A DNA stretch of 64,000 nt, from positions 248,001 through 312,000 of the forward strand of contig NZ_FUZZ01000005.1 of NCBI RefSeq assembly GCF_900168065.1, read 5' to 3'. Both the position numbers and the translations under genes were made by a program. The first letter of the stretch is position 1. Each line of letters opens with the position of its first letter. The notes beneath the pieces were generated by a model that did no database searches, had not been told where the DNA came from, and worked only from the letters and a program-made list of their open reading frames with translations. This DNA is from Chitinophaga ginsengisegetis (GTDB lineage Bacteria > Bacteroidota > Bacteroidia > Chitinophagales > Chitinophagaceae). Shown here in pieces: positions 42,296 to 51,603 of this stretch.

Positions 42296-43132
42296 TTACA
42301 CATTATCGCCGGCATTGGCGCGGATGGTGGAAATATGTTCTGCGATGAGGTGGAGGCGGTAGTAGTATTTTTCAAAGATATCGTCGTACATGCGGTGCCT
42401 GTTTTCCAGGAAGGCATTCAGGGCTTCATAAATAAATTCTTCAAAAGTATGGTGTTCACTTACTTTGATCACGCATTCAAATACGGGCTCCATGCTGGTG
42501 GCAAACTTTGTTTTCACCTGGATATCGGCCATGCAGGTGATCATATCTTTATACAGGTTAGGCGCTTTGGCAAACGGAACATAATGGATAGCAGTAAACC
42601 CATCTTCATCGTACACGTATTTGTTCACATCTTCCGATAATAAAAACTGCACTACTTCCCGGTTATTATTATGCCGGGTAGCCAGCAGCAAAGGCGTATC
42701 CATACTGGCCAGCACAAAATTGAAGTGGATGTTGTGTTCAATCAGGATCAGCAGCATATCGGTGATCGCCGCGAGCCGGTGATGTTTAAAGATATAGGCA
42801 ATGGCAAAAAGGTAATCGGCGTTGCCGATATAAAGCGACGCGCCTTTTTTAAGCAGGTATTGCACTGCCTGCGGCTTATTGGCGCCAACCGCGCAGAAAA
42901 TGATTGGAATAATGCCTTCCTTCTTATAACAGATATCCGCCCCGCCTTCTTCAATCAGCAGTTCCGCGGCCTCAAAAAATATTTCCTGGTATTCAAGTAA
43001 ATCGCATAGTAGTTGTGACCGTTCCTCCCGCGTAAAAAACGAGAGGTTATATCCGAGCAGGGTGATAATTTCATCTGGCTCCTGACTGTTTCTTAGCTTA
43101 CGTTTCAGGTCGTACAGCGAAATTTTTTGCAT
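42296..43132 (-). CDS. ankyrin repeat protein
   Basis: The start at 43132 (MQKISLYDLKRKLRNSQ) gives 278 residues, with no signal peptide. Ankyrin-type repeats are visible around IIPIIFCAVGANKPQAVQYL, LLLATRHNNNREVVQFLL and DGFTAIHYVPFAKAPNLY. The first 60 residues and the last 80 are helical and do not match ankyrin. Expected to bind a protein partner, identity unknown. Possible operon partner of the ABC exporter (94-nt gap). Confidence 0.8.
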   Translation of the reverse strand: MQKISLYDLKRKLRNSQEPDEIITLLGYNLSFFTREERSQLLCDLLEYQEIFFEAAELLIEEGGADICYKKEGIIPIIFCAVGANKPQAVQYLLKKGASLYIGNADYLFAIAYIFKHHRLAAITDMLLILIEHNIHFNFVLASMDTPLLLATRHNNNREVVQFLLSEDVNKYVYDEDGFTAIHYVPFAKAPNLYKDMITCMADIQVKTKFATSMEPVFECVIKVSEHHTFEEFIYEALNAFLENRHRMYDDIFEKYYYRLHLIAEHISTIRANAGDNV

Positions 43133-43226
43133 AGAGTTTTCATAGTGTAATATTAGCCGGTGGGAGAGAACCATTACATAGGATGAAAACGCGGCTGCAA
43201 TGATAATGCAATATTATCAAAAAAAG

Positions 43227-45005
43227 TTATTTGTTTTCCTGGTGTTTCCAAAGCTCCTGGAAAGCGGCGCTATTCGCGCGCAGGTAATGAAAAGTACCTT
43301 CAGACACGATGCGGCCCTGATCCAGCACATAAATGTAATCGAACTGCGGCAGCAGGTGCAGCCGGTGCATGGCAGAAATAATCGCTTTGTCGGAGAATGC
43401 CTGGAACATTTTTTCATAGATCATGGCCTCAGTTTTAGGATCTACGCTGCTGGTGGGTTCATCGAGCAGGATCACCTGGCTGTTGCGGGCCGCAAGGATG
43501 CCGCGGGCCAGCGCCAACCGCTGTTTTTGTCCGCCGGAAAGGTTCACGCCTTTTTCACGGATATCAGATGCCAGTCCCTGTGGCAGCATTTCCACCACTT
43601 CCGAAAAGTGGGCGCTGCTGCATACGGCCATGATCTCATCGGGCTGAAAGGGCAGGCCAAGCGTAATATTATACTCAATAGTATTTTCAAAGATCTCCGG
43701 TTCCTGCGGGAACAGGGTAACGCTTTCATTTACGGTGGCTAACGGTAACGCCTCTCCGTTTACCTGTATCACTACACCGGGTTCCGGTTCATAGAGACCC
43801 CGTAAAATAGCCAGCAGCGTACTTTTTCCGCTGCCGCTTTCACCAATTAACGCAATCCTTTTTCCTTTTTCAATCAGGATGTGGAGGTCATGCAGTCTTT
43901 GCGGAGCAGCATTATCCTCATAGGTAGCCGTATGCGAAAAGCTCAGGGAGCTGATGGTAATCTGCTGCCAGTGAACCGGCAGTTCCGGCGCGGTATCTGC
44001 CCGGTGATGCTGCGTGTAGGCGTCGCTGATATTGCCGGCGGTATCTACTGCAGTATTGTATTGCACCACGTCGGTATATTGCCAGGCAACATCCTGGAAT
44101 ACGCTGGTGAACTGGTTTACATAACCCAGGAGGGTAACCAGCCCGGCTACATAAAACATTTCTCCCGGCACCCAATGCTGGAAAACATAACCTATGGTAA
44201 TAACGCAGTAAATAAGGGTGATCATCATTTCTGCCACAAACCATTTCCATTCGTTGATCAATGTGTTTTTCCTGAAGGGCGACAGGATGCGCTGCACCTT
44301 TGCCAGCAAACCGTTTTCCATACTCTTTTCCAGCCGCAGGGTAATAACGGTCATGATATTGGAAAGACTGTCGAACAACGTGGCGGATACCACATGTTCC
44401 CCTTCATTTATTTCATTGAGGGTTCTGATAAAGGGGCGGTCGAACCGCAGCACGAGCCATATACACAGCACGCCCAGCGCGATGCCGATACCGCCGTACA
44501 GCGGCGAAAAATACAGCATGGCGATCATGGAAAACAACAGTTTGCAGATCGCATGGAGATACATAAAGCCTCTTTCGAAAAACTCTTTCAGGGCCTCATA
44601 TGCTTTTCTGATCCGGTTGATCACGGAGCCGCTGTGATTATCCTGGTGCCATTTTACGGGGAGATGCAGGGCCTGGTGGTAGCGTTCCTGCAGGAAGTTC
44701 CGGCTCAGGTTAAATGCCAGTTGCCGTTCCATCACGCGGGCGGGACCATGAAAGCACCATTCCAGGAATTTAAGCCCGAAGTAGGAGGCGGCAAAGATGA
44801 GGGTATACCGGGGCAGATGGGCGCTGTCGCGTTGTATGCTTCCAATAAACCAACCGAATAGCACGGGGTTCAGGGAAAAGATCACATTGGCCATCAGGAA
44901 CAGGAAATACACCAGCAGGTATTTTTTACGCTCCTTCCGGGCATATTTCCAGGCGGTTTTCAGTAACGAGATATATGGGTTGGGCATGTTTCCGGGTTTA
45001 ATCAT
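43227..45005 (-). CDS. ABC exporter, fused permease and ATPase
   Basis: This 592-residue half-transporter has six membrane helices in residues 20-320. The ATPase carries Walker A IGESGSGKST (around 387-396), the signature LSGGQKQR (around 484-491) and Walker B VILLDEPTSS, followed by the H-loop SAMHRLHLL. Two copies dimerise to export a substrate, lipid or peptide-like, that cannot be read from sequence. No accessory gene of a known exporter type is adjacent. Confidence 0.93.
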   Translation of the reverse strand: MIKPGNMPNPYISLLKTAWKYARKERKKYLLVYFLFLMANVIFSLNPVLFGWFIGSIQRDSAHLPRYTLIFAASYFGLKFLEWCFHGPARVMERQLAFNLSRNFLQERYHQALHLPVKWHQDNHSGSVINRIRKAYEALKEFFERGFMYLHAICKLLFSMIAMLYFSPLYGGIGIALGVLCIWLVLRFDRPFIRTLNEINEGEHVVSATLFDSLSNIMTVITLRLEKSMENGLLAKVQRILSPFRKNTLINEWKWFVAEMMITLIYCVITIGYVFQHWVPGEMFYVAGLVTLLGYVNQFTSVFQDVAWQYTDVVQYNTAVDTAGNISDAYTQHHRADTAPELPVHWQQITISSLSFSHTATYEDNAAPQRLHDLHILIEKGKRIALIGESGSGKSTLLAILRGLYEPEPGVVIQVNGEALPLATVNESVTLFPQEPEIFENTIEYNITLGLPFQPDEIMAVCSSAHFSEVVEMLPQGLASDIREKGVNLSGGQKQRLALARGILAARNSQVILLDEPTSSVDPKTEAMIYEKMFQAFSDKAIISAMHRLHLLPQFDYIYVLDQGRIVSEGTFHYLRANSAAFQELWKHQENK

Positions 45006-45121
45006 TGGCCCTTAAAAGTAACATTTTAACAGCAAATTGTATTTCTGTGGTGGTGAACAAAACGTACCGCCGGCTGTTATGGTACGATATTAGCACTTCC
45101 CCTTATGTAAAAACTTACCAT

Positions 45122-45640
45122 ATGAAAAGGTTCTTTGTATTAAAAACAGCGGTGCTTCTCTTTATGGGAGCCCTTATTTCTACCGGTCTTTTTGCACAGG
45201 AAACAAAGGCGCAGCAAAAAGCGGATAAAGTGGCTAAGATCAAATCCCTGATAGATTCGCAGAATTATGTTTTTGTAGCGCAGAATGCCCTGCCCATGAG
45301 TGGCCGCATGCGTAATTTAACATCGGAGTACAACGTGATAGTAGGGGCGGACTCGGTGATCAGCTACCTGCCTTATTTTGGCCGGGTTTATACATCCGTG
45401 GATTACGGCGCTACGAAGTCGCCACTGGATTTTAAAACCAAATCTTTTGATTACAATGCTACGCCCGGCAAAAAGGACGGCTGGAATATTACCATTAAGC
45501 CCAAAGATCACAGATCGGTGCAATCAATGAACCTGAGCGTTTCCAGCGAAGGATATGCATCGCTCCAGGTAACCAGCAGCGACAGGTCGCCGATCAGCTT
45601 TAACGGTTATATAACAGAAAGAAAAGTTAAAAAGAAATAA
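45122..45640 (+). CDS. DUF4251 domain secreted protein
   Basis: The start at 45122 (MKRFFVLKTAVLLFMGALIS) gives 172 residues with a signal peptide ending near GLFAQ. The DUF4251 core is seen in IDSQNYVFVAQNALPMSGR, YNVIVGADSVISYLPYFGR, GWNITIKPKD and VSSEGYASLQVTSSDRSPIS. This beta-rich envelope family is common in Bacteroidota, with no known activity. A longer frame back to 45005 abuts the ABC gene and has no signal peptide, so I reject it. Confidence 0.88.
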   Translation: MKRFFVLKTAVLLFMGALISTGLFAQETKAQQKADKVAKIKSLIDSQNYVFVAQNALPMSGRMRNLTSEYNVIVGADSVISYLPYFGRVYTSVDYGATKSPLDFKTKSFDYNATPGKKDGWNITIKPKDHRSVQSMNLSVSSEGYASLQVTSSDRSPISFNGYITERKVKKK

Positions 45641-45665
45641 AGGATTAAGTTTTTGTTTTAAGAGA

Positions 45666-45709
45666 GAAGGGGGAGATGTAAACGAGATATTCGCTTTCAT
45701 CTCCCTTCT
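45666..45709 (+). terminator. terminator after DUF4251 gene
   Basis: A bulged stem GAAGGGGGAGATG...CATCTCCCTTC with a 20-nt loop is followed by TTCTTTT. It lies 26 nt after the stop codon. Confidence 0.7.
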
Positions 45710-45758
45710 TCTTTTCGGTTTAATCTCCTACATTAGTATAGCAATAAATTTTCTGCAA

Positions 45759-46379
45759 ATGGACAACCATGTAAAGATTACGACGCTGTTCCTGGACATA
45801 GGCGGTGTATTATTAACCAACGGATGGGACAGGGCTGCGCGTAAACTGGCGATACAAACTTTCGGGCTGGATGCGTTAGAAACGGAAGAACGGCATCACC
45901 TTACTTTTGATACTTATGAAGAAGGTAAACTTACGCTGGATGAATACCTGAGCCGCGTAGTGTTTTATGAAAAAAGATCCTTTAGCCGGGAGGATTTCCG
46001 GGAGTTTATGTTTGCCCAATCGGCGCCATACCCCGAAATGCTGGAGCTGATCCCGCAGCTGAAGGAAAAGTACAAACTGAAAATTGCTATTGTTAATAAT
46101 GAAGGAAGAGAGCTGAATGAGCATCGTATCCATCATTTTAATATCAGTCGTTTTGTTGACTTCTACATTTCCTCCTGTTTTGTACATTTCCGCAAACCCG
46201 ATGCGGATATCTATAAAATAGCGCTCGATATTGCGCAGGTAAAACCTGCCGAAGTGGTGTATGTGGAAGACCGCTCCATGTTCATCGATGTAGCGGCGGG
46301 TCTTGGTATCAATGGCGTTTGCCATACGGATTATGAAAGTACCCTGAAAAAACTGGCGGTTTTCGGATTAACATTATAG
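45759..46379 (+). CDS. HAD family hydrolase (YihX-like subfamily IA)
   Basis: This 206-residue cytoplasmic phosphatase has motif I as LFLDIGGVL, in which the second Asp is replaced by Gly as in several YihX/epoxide-hydrolase-N-like members. A helical cap follows, then motif II near IAIVNNEGREL, motif III Lys in FRKPDADIYKIAL and motif IV VVYVEDRSMFID. The substrate is probably a small sugar phosphate or nucleotide. The downstream spacer holds the large inverted repeat. Confidence 0.9.
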   Translation: MDNHVKITTLFLDIGGVLLTNGWDRAARKLAIQTFGLDALETEERHHLTFDTYEEGKLTLDEYLSRVVFYEKRSFSREDFREFMFAQSAPYPEMLELIPQLKEKYKLKIAIVNNEGRELNEHRIHHFNISRFVDFYISSCFVHFRKPDADIYKIALDIAQVKPAEVVYVEDRSMFIDVAAGLGINGVCHTDYESTLKKLAVFGLTL

Positions 46380-46393
46380 ATTGTTGCGAATTG

Positions 46394-46560
46394 TGTCTTT
46401 CCCAGGATTACGCTGATTATATTGATTTTTACTTTTTGATTTTATAAAGGATTAAGGGAGATAAGAGCGGATATATATCCGCTCTTATCTCCCTTAATTA
46501 TTACTGAATAAGAAAATCCCCAAATAAAACAATATAATCAGCGTAATCCTGGGAAAGACA
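46394..46560. repeat. nested long inverted repeats
   Basis: Two perfect 31-nt arms (46394-46424 and 46530-46560, each containing GGATTACGCTGATTATA or its complement) flank 105 nt. Inside lies a second, perfect 48-bp palindrome without loop (46451-46498; half ATTAAGGGAGATAAGAGCGG). The whole 167-nt unit can form a double cruciform or a two-tier RNA hairpin. It has no coding frame. It may be a miniature inverted-repeat element or REP-type sequence, or simply a strong terminator region. Confidence 0.85.
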
Positions 46561-46761
46561 AAATCCCCTGCGATCCACTCCGCATTTTTACCGCTGGTGT
46601 AATTTTTTTTCCCTCACTAACAACTTTCTTACAATTAATTTCTATTTTGGCACCCGTGATTCAAATTTAGTCCAGTCCCACGTTTAGCGATAGTTGAGAA
46701 TTTAAATTTCATTAACAATTGGGGTTGCCTATATAAAAAATAATGATGTATCAGCTGCAAG

Positions 46762-46777
46762 GCTAAATGCATTTAGC
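46762..46777. promoter_or_regulatory. 16-bp perfect palindrome in long leader
   Basis: GCTAAATGCATTTAGC is a perfect palindrome 35 nt before the DUF1080 gene start. It could be an operator for a dimeric regulator. The rest of 46561-46812 is AT-rich with no coding frame, and I see no clear -33/-7 pair. Confidence 0.5.
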
Positions 46778-46812
46778 AATCAATGTAAACTTTTTAAAAA
46801 AAATCCAGATCT

Positions 46813-48672
46813 ATGCTTAGATGGAACAAGTTCCGTCCAAAGTTGAAGCAGTTACGTGTGTACGACCGGAGAACTTTGGTATTGATTTTAAGTATTGGCA
46901 GTTGTCAGCAGATGATGGCACAGAACAAATTGCCGTTAACAGATTTATCTGCATTTCAGCAGCCTGCAGCCAACTGGCGTATAGCCGGCGGCGTTAAAGC
47001 AGACCTGCAACAGAACAACCTGCTGCAAACAACTGCAGGAACAGGCATCCTGGTAAACCTGCCTGAAAAGAATGCACATGGACAGGACCTTTTCAGCACC
47101 CTGCAACATGGTGATCTGGATCTCGAACTGGATTACATGATGTCTAAAGGCTCTAATTCAGGTATTTATTTACAGGGAAGGTATGAAATCCAGCTGCTCG
47201 ACAGCTGGGGTACTCTAGCTCCCCGCGCTTCCGACAACGGAGGTATCTATGAACGCTGGAATGACAGCAAACCGGAAGGACAGCAGGGCTATGACGGTCA
47301 TGCTCCCCGCCAGAACGTAAGCCGCGCACCCGGTTTATGGCAACACATGAAAATTTCATTCCAGGCGCCCCGCTTTGATGCCGCAGGCAATAAAACCGCC
47401 GATGCCGTTATCCTCAAGCTGGAACTGAACGGCGTAACCATCCAGGAAAATGTAGTGCTTTCCGGACCTACCCGTGGCGCCGTACAAAATAATGAAGTGG
47501 CTTCCGGGCCGCTCCGTATCCAGGGAGATCACGGTACCGTGGCTTTCAGGAACATCGTAATCCATAACTTCAGCGCCCCCAGGCCAACACTGGAAAACGT
47601 AAAATACAGCGTGTACAAAGGCAGCTTCGATAAAGAACCCGACTTTGCTACCCTGAAACCCGTAACTAGCGGAACTTCTGCGCTGCTAACCTCCAACATT
47701 GCAGGTTTGCCGGACAATGAGTTCCTGGTACGTTACACCACTACCATTGCCATTAAAACCGCAGGTAAATACAACTTCAACCTGCACACTTCCGGTGGCG
47801 GCGGCGTATTAAAAGTGAATAACCAGCCTGTTATCACCCCACAGGGCTGGGATGGCCGCGGCAGCATTGAATTGCAACCCGGCAGCTACCCGGTGGAAGT
47901 GCTGTATGCTAAAAATACCGACTGGGCAAAACCATCCATCACTTTATCGGTGAGCGAAGCCGGCATCCGCGATTTTGTGATCAGCGATACCAACGTACCC
48001 GTAGATGATCCTACCGATCCTATCCTGGTAACCGCCAACGAAAACACCGTATTGCGCAGCTTCATGGATGTACGCGGCGGAAAACGCGTGGTACACGCCG
48101 TATCTGTAGGCAGTCCCGCCAAAGTGCATTACACTTACGATATGGACAACGGCTTACCCTTCCAGGTATGGCGCGGCGAATTCCTGAACACCACTCCTAT
48201 GTGGCACGACCGTGGCGATGGTTCTTCCCGTCCGCTGGGTACTGTGCAGGTGCTCACCAATCAGCCTGCGCTGGCCATCGGTAAACTGGCCACCAAAGAA
48301 ACTGCCTGGAGCACGGATACTGCCGGTACCGGCTTCCGTCCAACCGGCTACGCACTCGATGAAAGCGGCAAGCCAACTTTCCGTTATAATATCTATGGTA
48401 CTGCTGTAACAGACGATATCAGCGTGCTTCCGGAAAACCAGGGTATTCACCGTACTGTTACGGTGCAGCAACCTGCTTCCGACCTGTATCTGCGTATAGC
48501 CGTAGGGGATAGTATTGAGCAGGTGTCTCCGGGATTATATGTGATCGGCGACAAATCTTATTATGTGAAGATGGATGATGCCAAAGCGAATCCTATTATC
48601 CGCAACCAGAACGGCCGCGCGGAGCTGATAGTGCCGGTACAGGCGAAAACAGGTTATGCGGTTATCTTCTAA
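46813..48672 (+). CDS. DUF1080 (3-keto-glycoside hydrolase type) protein with PA14-like domain
   Basis: This 619-residue exported protein has a long basic n-region and signal (RRTLVLILSIGSCQQMMAQ). A DUF1080 concanavalin-like domain follows (about 45-255): LDLELDYMMSKGSNSGIYLQ, YEIQLLDSWG, NGGIYERW, GLWQHMKISFQAPRFD and GPLRIQGDHGTVAFRNI. A PA14-like beta domain follows (about 270-385; KTAGKYNFNLHTSGGGGVLKVN). The last 230 residues are beta-rich and unassigned. DUF1080 proteins include 3-keto-disaccharide hydrolases. It is followed after 12 nt by the cytochrome-fused dehydrogenase. Confidence 0.88.
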   Translation: MLRWNKFRPKLKQLRVYDRRTLVLILSIGSCQQMMAQNKLPLTDLSAFQQPAANWRIAGGVKADLQQNNLLQTTAGTGILVNLPEKNAHGQDLFSTLQHGDLDLELDYMMSKGSNSGIYLQGRYEIQLLDSWGTLAPRASDNGGIYERWNDSKPEGQQGYDGHAPRQNVSRAPGLWQHMKISFQAPRFDAAGNKTADAVILKLELNGVTIQENVVLSGPTRGAVQNNEVASGPLRIQGDHGTVAFRNIVIHNFSAPRPTLENVKYSVYKGSFDKEPDFATLKPVTSGTSALLTSNIAGLPDNEFLVRYTTTIAIKTAGKYNFNLHTSGGGGVLKVNNQPVITPQGWDGRGSIELQPGSYPVEVLYAKNTDWAKPSITLSVSEAGIRDFVISDTNVPVDDPTDPILVTANENTVLRSFMDVRGGKRVVHAVSVGSPAKVHYTYDMDNGLPFQVWRGEFLNTTPMWHDRGDGSSRPLGTVQVLTNQPALAIGKLATKETAWSTDTAGTGFRPTGYALDESGKPTFRYNIYGTAVTDDISVLPENQGIHRTVTVQQPASDLYLRIAVGDSIEQVSPGLYVIGDKSYYVKMDDAKANPIIRNQNGRAELIVPVQAKTGYAVIF

Positions 48673-48684
48673 GCAGCAACACTA

Positions 48685-50637
48685 ATGACTATTATGAAAC
48701 TGAATTATAAAAGTATTACAGCAGGAATAGCCGCAGGTATGTTCCTGATGACAACGGCCATCACGCCTGTAAAAGCACAGGAGTCCCCGAAGGAAGAGGA
48801 CTTTTTCCGCATCGCGCGTATCAGCTCACCCGAAGGCACCCTGCTGGAAGTAGGTGGTTTATGCACCCTTCCTAACGGCGACCTGGGCGTAGCCACCCGC
48901 CGCGGCGATATATTTATAGTAGAGAATCCTACCAGCAAAACACCTTACTTCAGGAAAGTGGCCTCCGGGCTGCATGAAGTACTGGGACTGGCCTACAAAA
49001 ACGGTTCCCTCTACTGCGCACAACGCGGTGAACTCACCAAAATGACCGATACCAATATGGACGGTAAAATGGACCTGTTTGAAACGGTGTATTCCTGGCC
49101 TTTGTCTGGTCATTATCATGAATACAGCTTTGGCCCGGTACTGGGCACAGATGGCTCTTTCTTTGTTTCCGGCAACGTGGCCTTTGGCGATGAAGAATGG
49201 TGGCGCGGTGAAAGCCGGGTACCCTGGAGAGGTTGGATGATGCACATTACAGAAGATGGTAAAATGGAACCATTTGCGACCGGTTTCCGCTCTCCGTGCG
49301 GACTTGGTACGATCGATGGAGAACTGTTCTATACAGAGAACCAGGGCGACTGGATGGGTTCCGGTGGCTTAACCCACGTGAAAAAAGGTAGCTTTGTTGG
49401 TCACCCTGCTGGTTTACGCTGGACCAACCTGCCTAATTCCCCGGTAAAACTCACCACAGAAGCGCTCTACAGCAAAGTAGATCCACGCTTCCGCAAAGAT
49501 GCCAACGGCCGTGCTATCAAACCGGAAAACGTAGAGAATGAAAAGTTTGTGACGCTGTTTGATATGAAGAAATATTTCCCTGAAGTACAGCTGCCGGCAG
49601 TTTGGCTGCCACACGGTATCCTAGGTATTTCCAATGCACAGCTTACCACCATCCCCGAAGGAGCCTTTGGCCCGTTTGCCAAACAGGTGCTGATCGGCGA
49701 CCAGGGACAGAGCAAAATTGTACGTGTATACCTGGAGAAAGTAAACGGCGAGTACCAGGGCGCTGCCTGGGATTTCAGAAGCGGCTTTCAGTCGGGCGTA
49801 CTGCGCCTCGCCTGGGGTAAAGACGGTTCCCTCTTTGTAGGTGAAACCAACCGTGGATGGGGTTCTGCCGGTGATGCCAACCAGGGCCTGCAACGTTTGG
49901 TATGGAATAACAAAGTGCCGTTTGAAATGAGAACGGTAAGCGCTATGCCCGATGGCTTTGAAATTACCTTCACCTTACCGGTAGATAAAAAGTATGCAGA
50001 AGATATTGCTTCTTACAATGTAGAAAGCTTTATCTATAAATATCACCCGGTATATGGCAGTCCTACTGTTAACTCAGAAAAGCTGACCATCAAAGGTGTA
50101 CAGGTATCTCCTGACGGTATGAAGGTGCGCCTCGTGATCGATGGGCTGCGCCAGTACTACATCCACAAGCTGTCGCTGAATGGTATCCGTACCCAGGAAA
50201 ATTCCTATTCACTGGTACACCCTGATGTGTACTATACCCTGAATAATATTCCTGACGGCGCAAAGCTGGCGGTTTCCGCACTGAGCACTAAAAACTCTGC
50301 TGCCAAACCAGCTACCACTGCCACGAAAATAGCAGATGCAAAAGCCGCTTCCACAGCAGCCAAAGCAGCTCCTGCAAAGGCGCTGACTTATGAGCAGATC
50401 AAACCGTTGCTGAACAAGTATACCTGTTCTTCCTGCCACAATCCTGATAAAAAGCAGGTGGGACCTGGTTTCCGCGATGTAGCCAAAAGGAATTACTCTG
50501 TAGCCAAGATCCTGTCGCTGATTAAAAATCCGCAGGCAGAAAACTGGCCCGGCTATGCTACGCCAATGCCGCCGTTCCCACAGGTACCGCAGGCAGATGC
50601 CACGAAAATAGCTATGTGGATCAATTCACTGAAATAA
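48685..50637 (+). CDS. sorbosone dehydrogenase-like beta-propeller fused to cytochrome c
   Basis: This 650-residue exported protein (start MTIMKLNYKS, or three codons later) has a signal ending PVKAQ. A PQQ-like beta-propeller follows: EVGGLCTLPNGDLGVATRRG, GLAYKNGSLYCAQRGELTKM, TGFRSPCGLGTIDGELFYTE, QVLIGDQGQSKIVRVYLE and LRLAWGKDGSLFVGETNRGW. A flexible Ala/Lys/Thr linker (about 538-570) leads to a cytochrome c domain with CSSCH (C581, C584, H585) and MPPFPQVP. It probably oxidises a sugar and passes electrons to the attached heme. Same transcript as the DUF1080 gene. Confidence 0.9.
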   Translation: MTIMKLNYKSITAGIAAGMFLMTTAITPVKAQESPKEEDFFRIARISSPEGTLLEVGGLCTLPNGDLGVATRRGDIFIVENPTSKTPYFRKVASGLHEVLGLAYKNGSLYCAQRGELTKMTDTNMDGKMDLFETVYSWPLSGHYHEYSFGPVLGTDGSFFVSGNVAFGDEEWWRGESRVPWRGWMMHITEDGKMEPFATGFRSPCGLGTIDGELFYTENQGDWMGSGGLTHVKKGSFVGHPAGLRWTNLPNSPVKLTTEALYSKVDPRFRKDANGRAIKPENVENEKFVTLFDMKKYFPEVQLPAVWLPHGILGISNAQLTTIPEGAFGPFAKQVLIGDQGQSKIVRVYLEKVNGEYQGAAWDFRSGFQSGVLRLAWGKDGSLFVGETNRGWGSAGDANQGLQRLVWNNKVPFEMRTVSAMPDGFEITFTLPVDKKYAEDIASYNVESFIYKYHPVYGSPTVNSEKLTIKGVQVSPDGMKVRLVIDGLRQYYIHKLSLNGIRTQENSYSLVHPDVYYTLNNIPDGAKLAVSALSTKNSAAKPATTATKIADAKAASTAAKAAPAKALTYEQIKPLLNKYTCSSCHNPDKKQVGPGFRDVAKRNYSVAKILSLIKNPQAENWPGYATPMPPFPQVPQADATKIAMWINSLK

Positions 50638-50689
50638 GTCAATAACGTAATAATGGGGCTGACCCGAAAGGCTTGTACCCGCAAAAAAG

Positions 50690-50727
50690 AAAAACATATG
50701 GCCCGCCTTGGCGGGCCATATGTTTTT
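50690..50727. terminator. 18-bp terminator stem
   Basis: AAAAACATATGGCCCGCC and its exact complement are separated by 2 nt. It ends the sugar-oxidation pair, 52 nt after the stop codon. Confidence 0.92.
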
Positions 50728-50819
50728 GTAGATTATTTTCACGCTCCCTCTCGTCCACGATATTCCTTTGTGATCTTACCTATACCACAACCGTTAACTT
50801 TATGATAATATTGCAAGAT

Positions 50820-50827
50820 TATATTTG
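50820..50827 (+). promoter_or_regulatory. -7 box of second ECF sigma gene
   Basis: TATATTTG matches the TAnnTTTG consensus and lies 24 nt before the ATG at 50852. No clear TTG -33 element is found 19-20 nt upstream. Confidence 0.5.
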
Positions 50828-50851
50828 CCCTGCATAAGGACAAATCAGTAC

Positions 50852-51475
50852 ATGGCTTCAGGCATCCACGATCACGCTGCATTATGGCAACAGGTAAAAC
50901 AGGGAGACCGCACCGCTTTTGACCAGGTGTATCATTTGTATGCCGCTCCTATTTTTAGTATGGTGTACAAGCATATCCGTAGCCGGGCCGATGCAGGAGA
51001 TATTACACAGGAAGTTTTTATGGATTTGTGGGATAAGAAAGCGGATATTACTATACAAAGTTCCCTTTTCAATTACTTATACAGCATAGCCCGTAACAGA
51101 ACACTCAGATATATAAAACGTAATGCTGCCCGTCCGGAAAGCCTGGACCTGCTGCAGGAACTACTGAATGAACAAGGCATGCCACTGGTTTTCCAGGAGG
51201 CTTATTCTGCATCTGTCATCCGCACGATGGAATCCTCTGTAGCCAATGAAATTGCCGGGCTGCCTGCACAAATGAAAAAGGTGTACCACTTGAATCAGGA
51301 AGCTGGTATGAGCGTACCTGAAATAGCTGAATTGCTGCTGATTTCTCCCAACACGGTTAAAAACCATCTTTCCAAAGTGCGCAAGCGCCTCCGCCAGGCT
51401 GTATCCCGGTTAACTTTCCTCTTCTTTATGTTTTTTATTGTTTTGCTCACCGCAGCAAGATGGCTGGTGATTTAA
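50852..51475 (+). CDS. ECF RNA polymerase sigma factor with hydrophobic C-tail
   Basis: The start at 50852 (MASGIHDHAALWQQVKQGDR) gives 207 residues. Region 2 is seen in FDQVYHLYAAPIFSMVYKH and GDITQEVFMDLWDKK. Region 4 is MKKVYHLNQEAGMSVPEIAELLLISPNTVKNHL. The last 20 residues (LTFLFFMFFIVLLTAARWLV) form a strong membrane-type helix, unusual for a sigma factor but known among Bacteroidota ECFs. It is followed by its FecR partner after 128 nt. Confidence 0.93.
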   Translation: MASGIHDHAALWQQVKQGDRTAFDQVYHLYAAPIFSMVYKHIRSRADAGDITQEVFMDLWDKKADITIQSSLFNYLYSIARNRTLRYIKRNAARPESLDLLQELLNEQGMPLVFQEAYSASVIRTMESSVANEIAGLPAQMKKVYHLNQEAGMSVPEIAELLLISPNTVKNHLSKVRKRLRQAVSRLTFLFFMFFIVLLTAARWLVI

Positions 51476-51603
51476 TCCCCCTCGCAATATTACCAAATTA
51501 TTAACTCCATTTTCCAGAGTAGTCTGCTTTTCGTTTTTAGGCTCTATCCTGTAAGGAGTACTATAAGTAGTATTTATAGCCCTCCTTCCTTAAATAAAAA
51601 GCT

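Noticed and set aside
45759..46379. Inactive HAD because motif I lacks the second Asp
   Set aside because: DIGGV is known from other HAD-IA proteins, and the remaining motifs are intact, so loss of activity is not supported.
46394..46560. Insertion sequence
   Set aside because: No transposase frame between the arms. At most a non-autonomous element.
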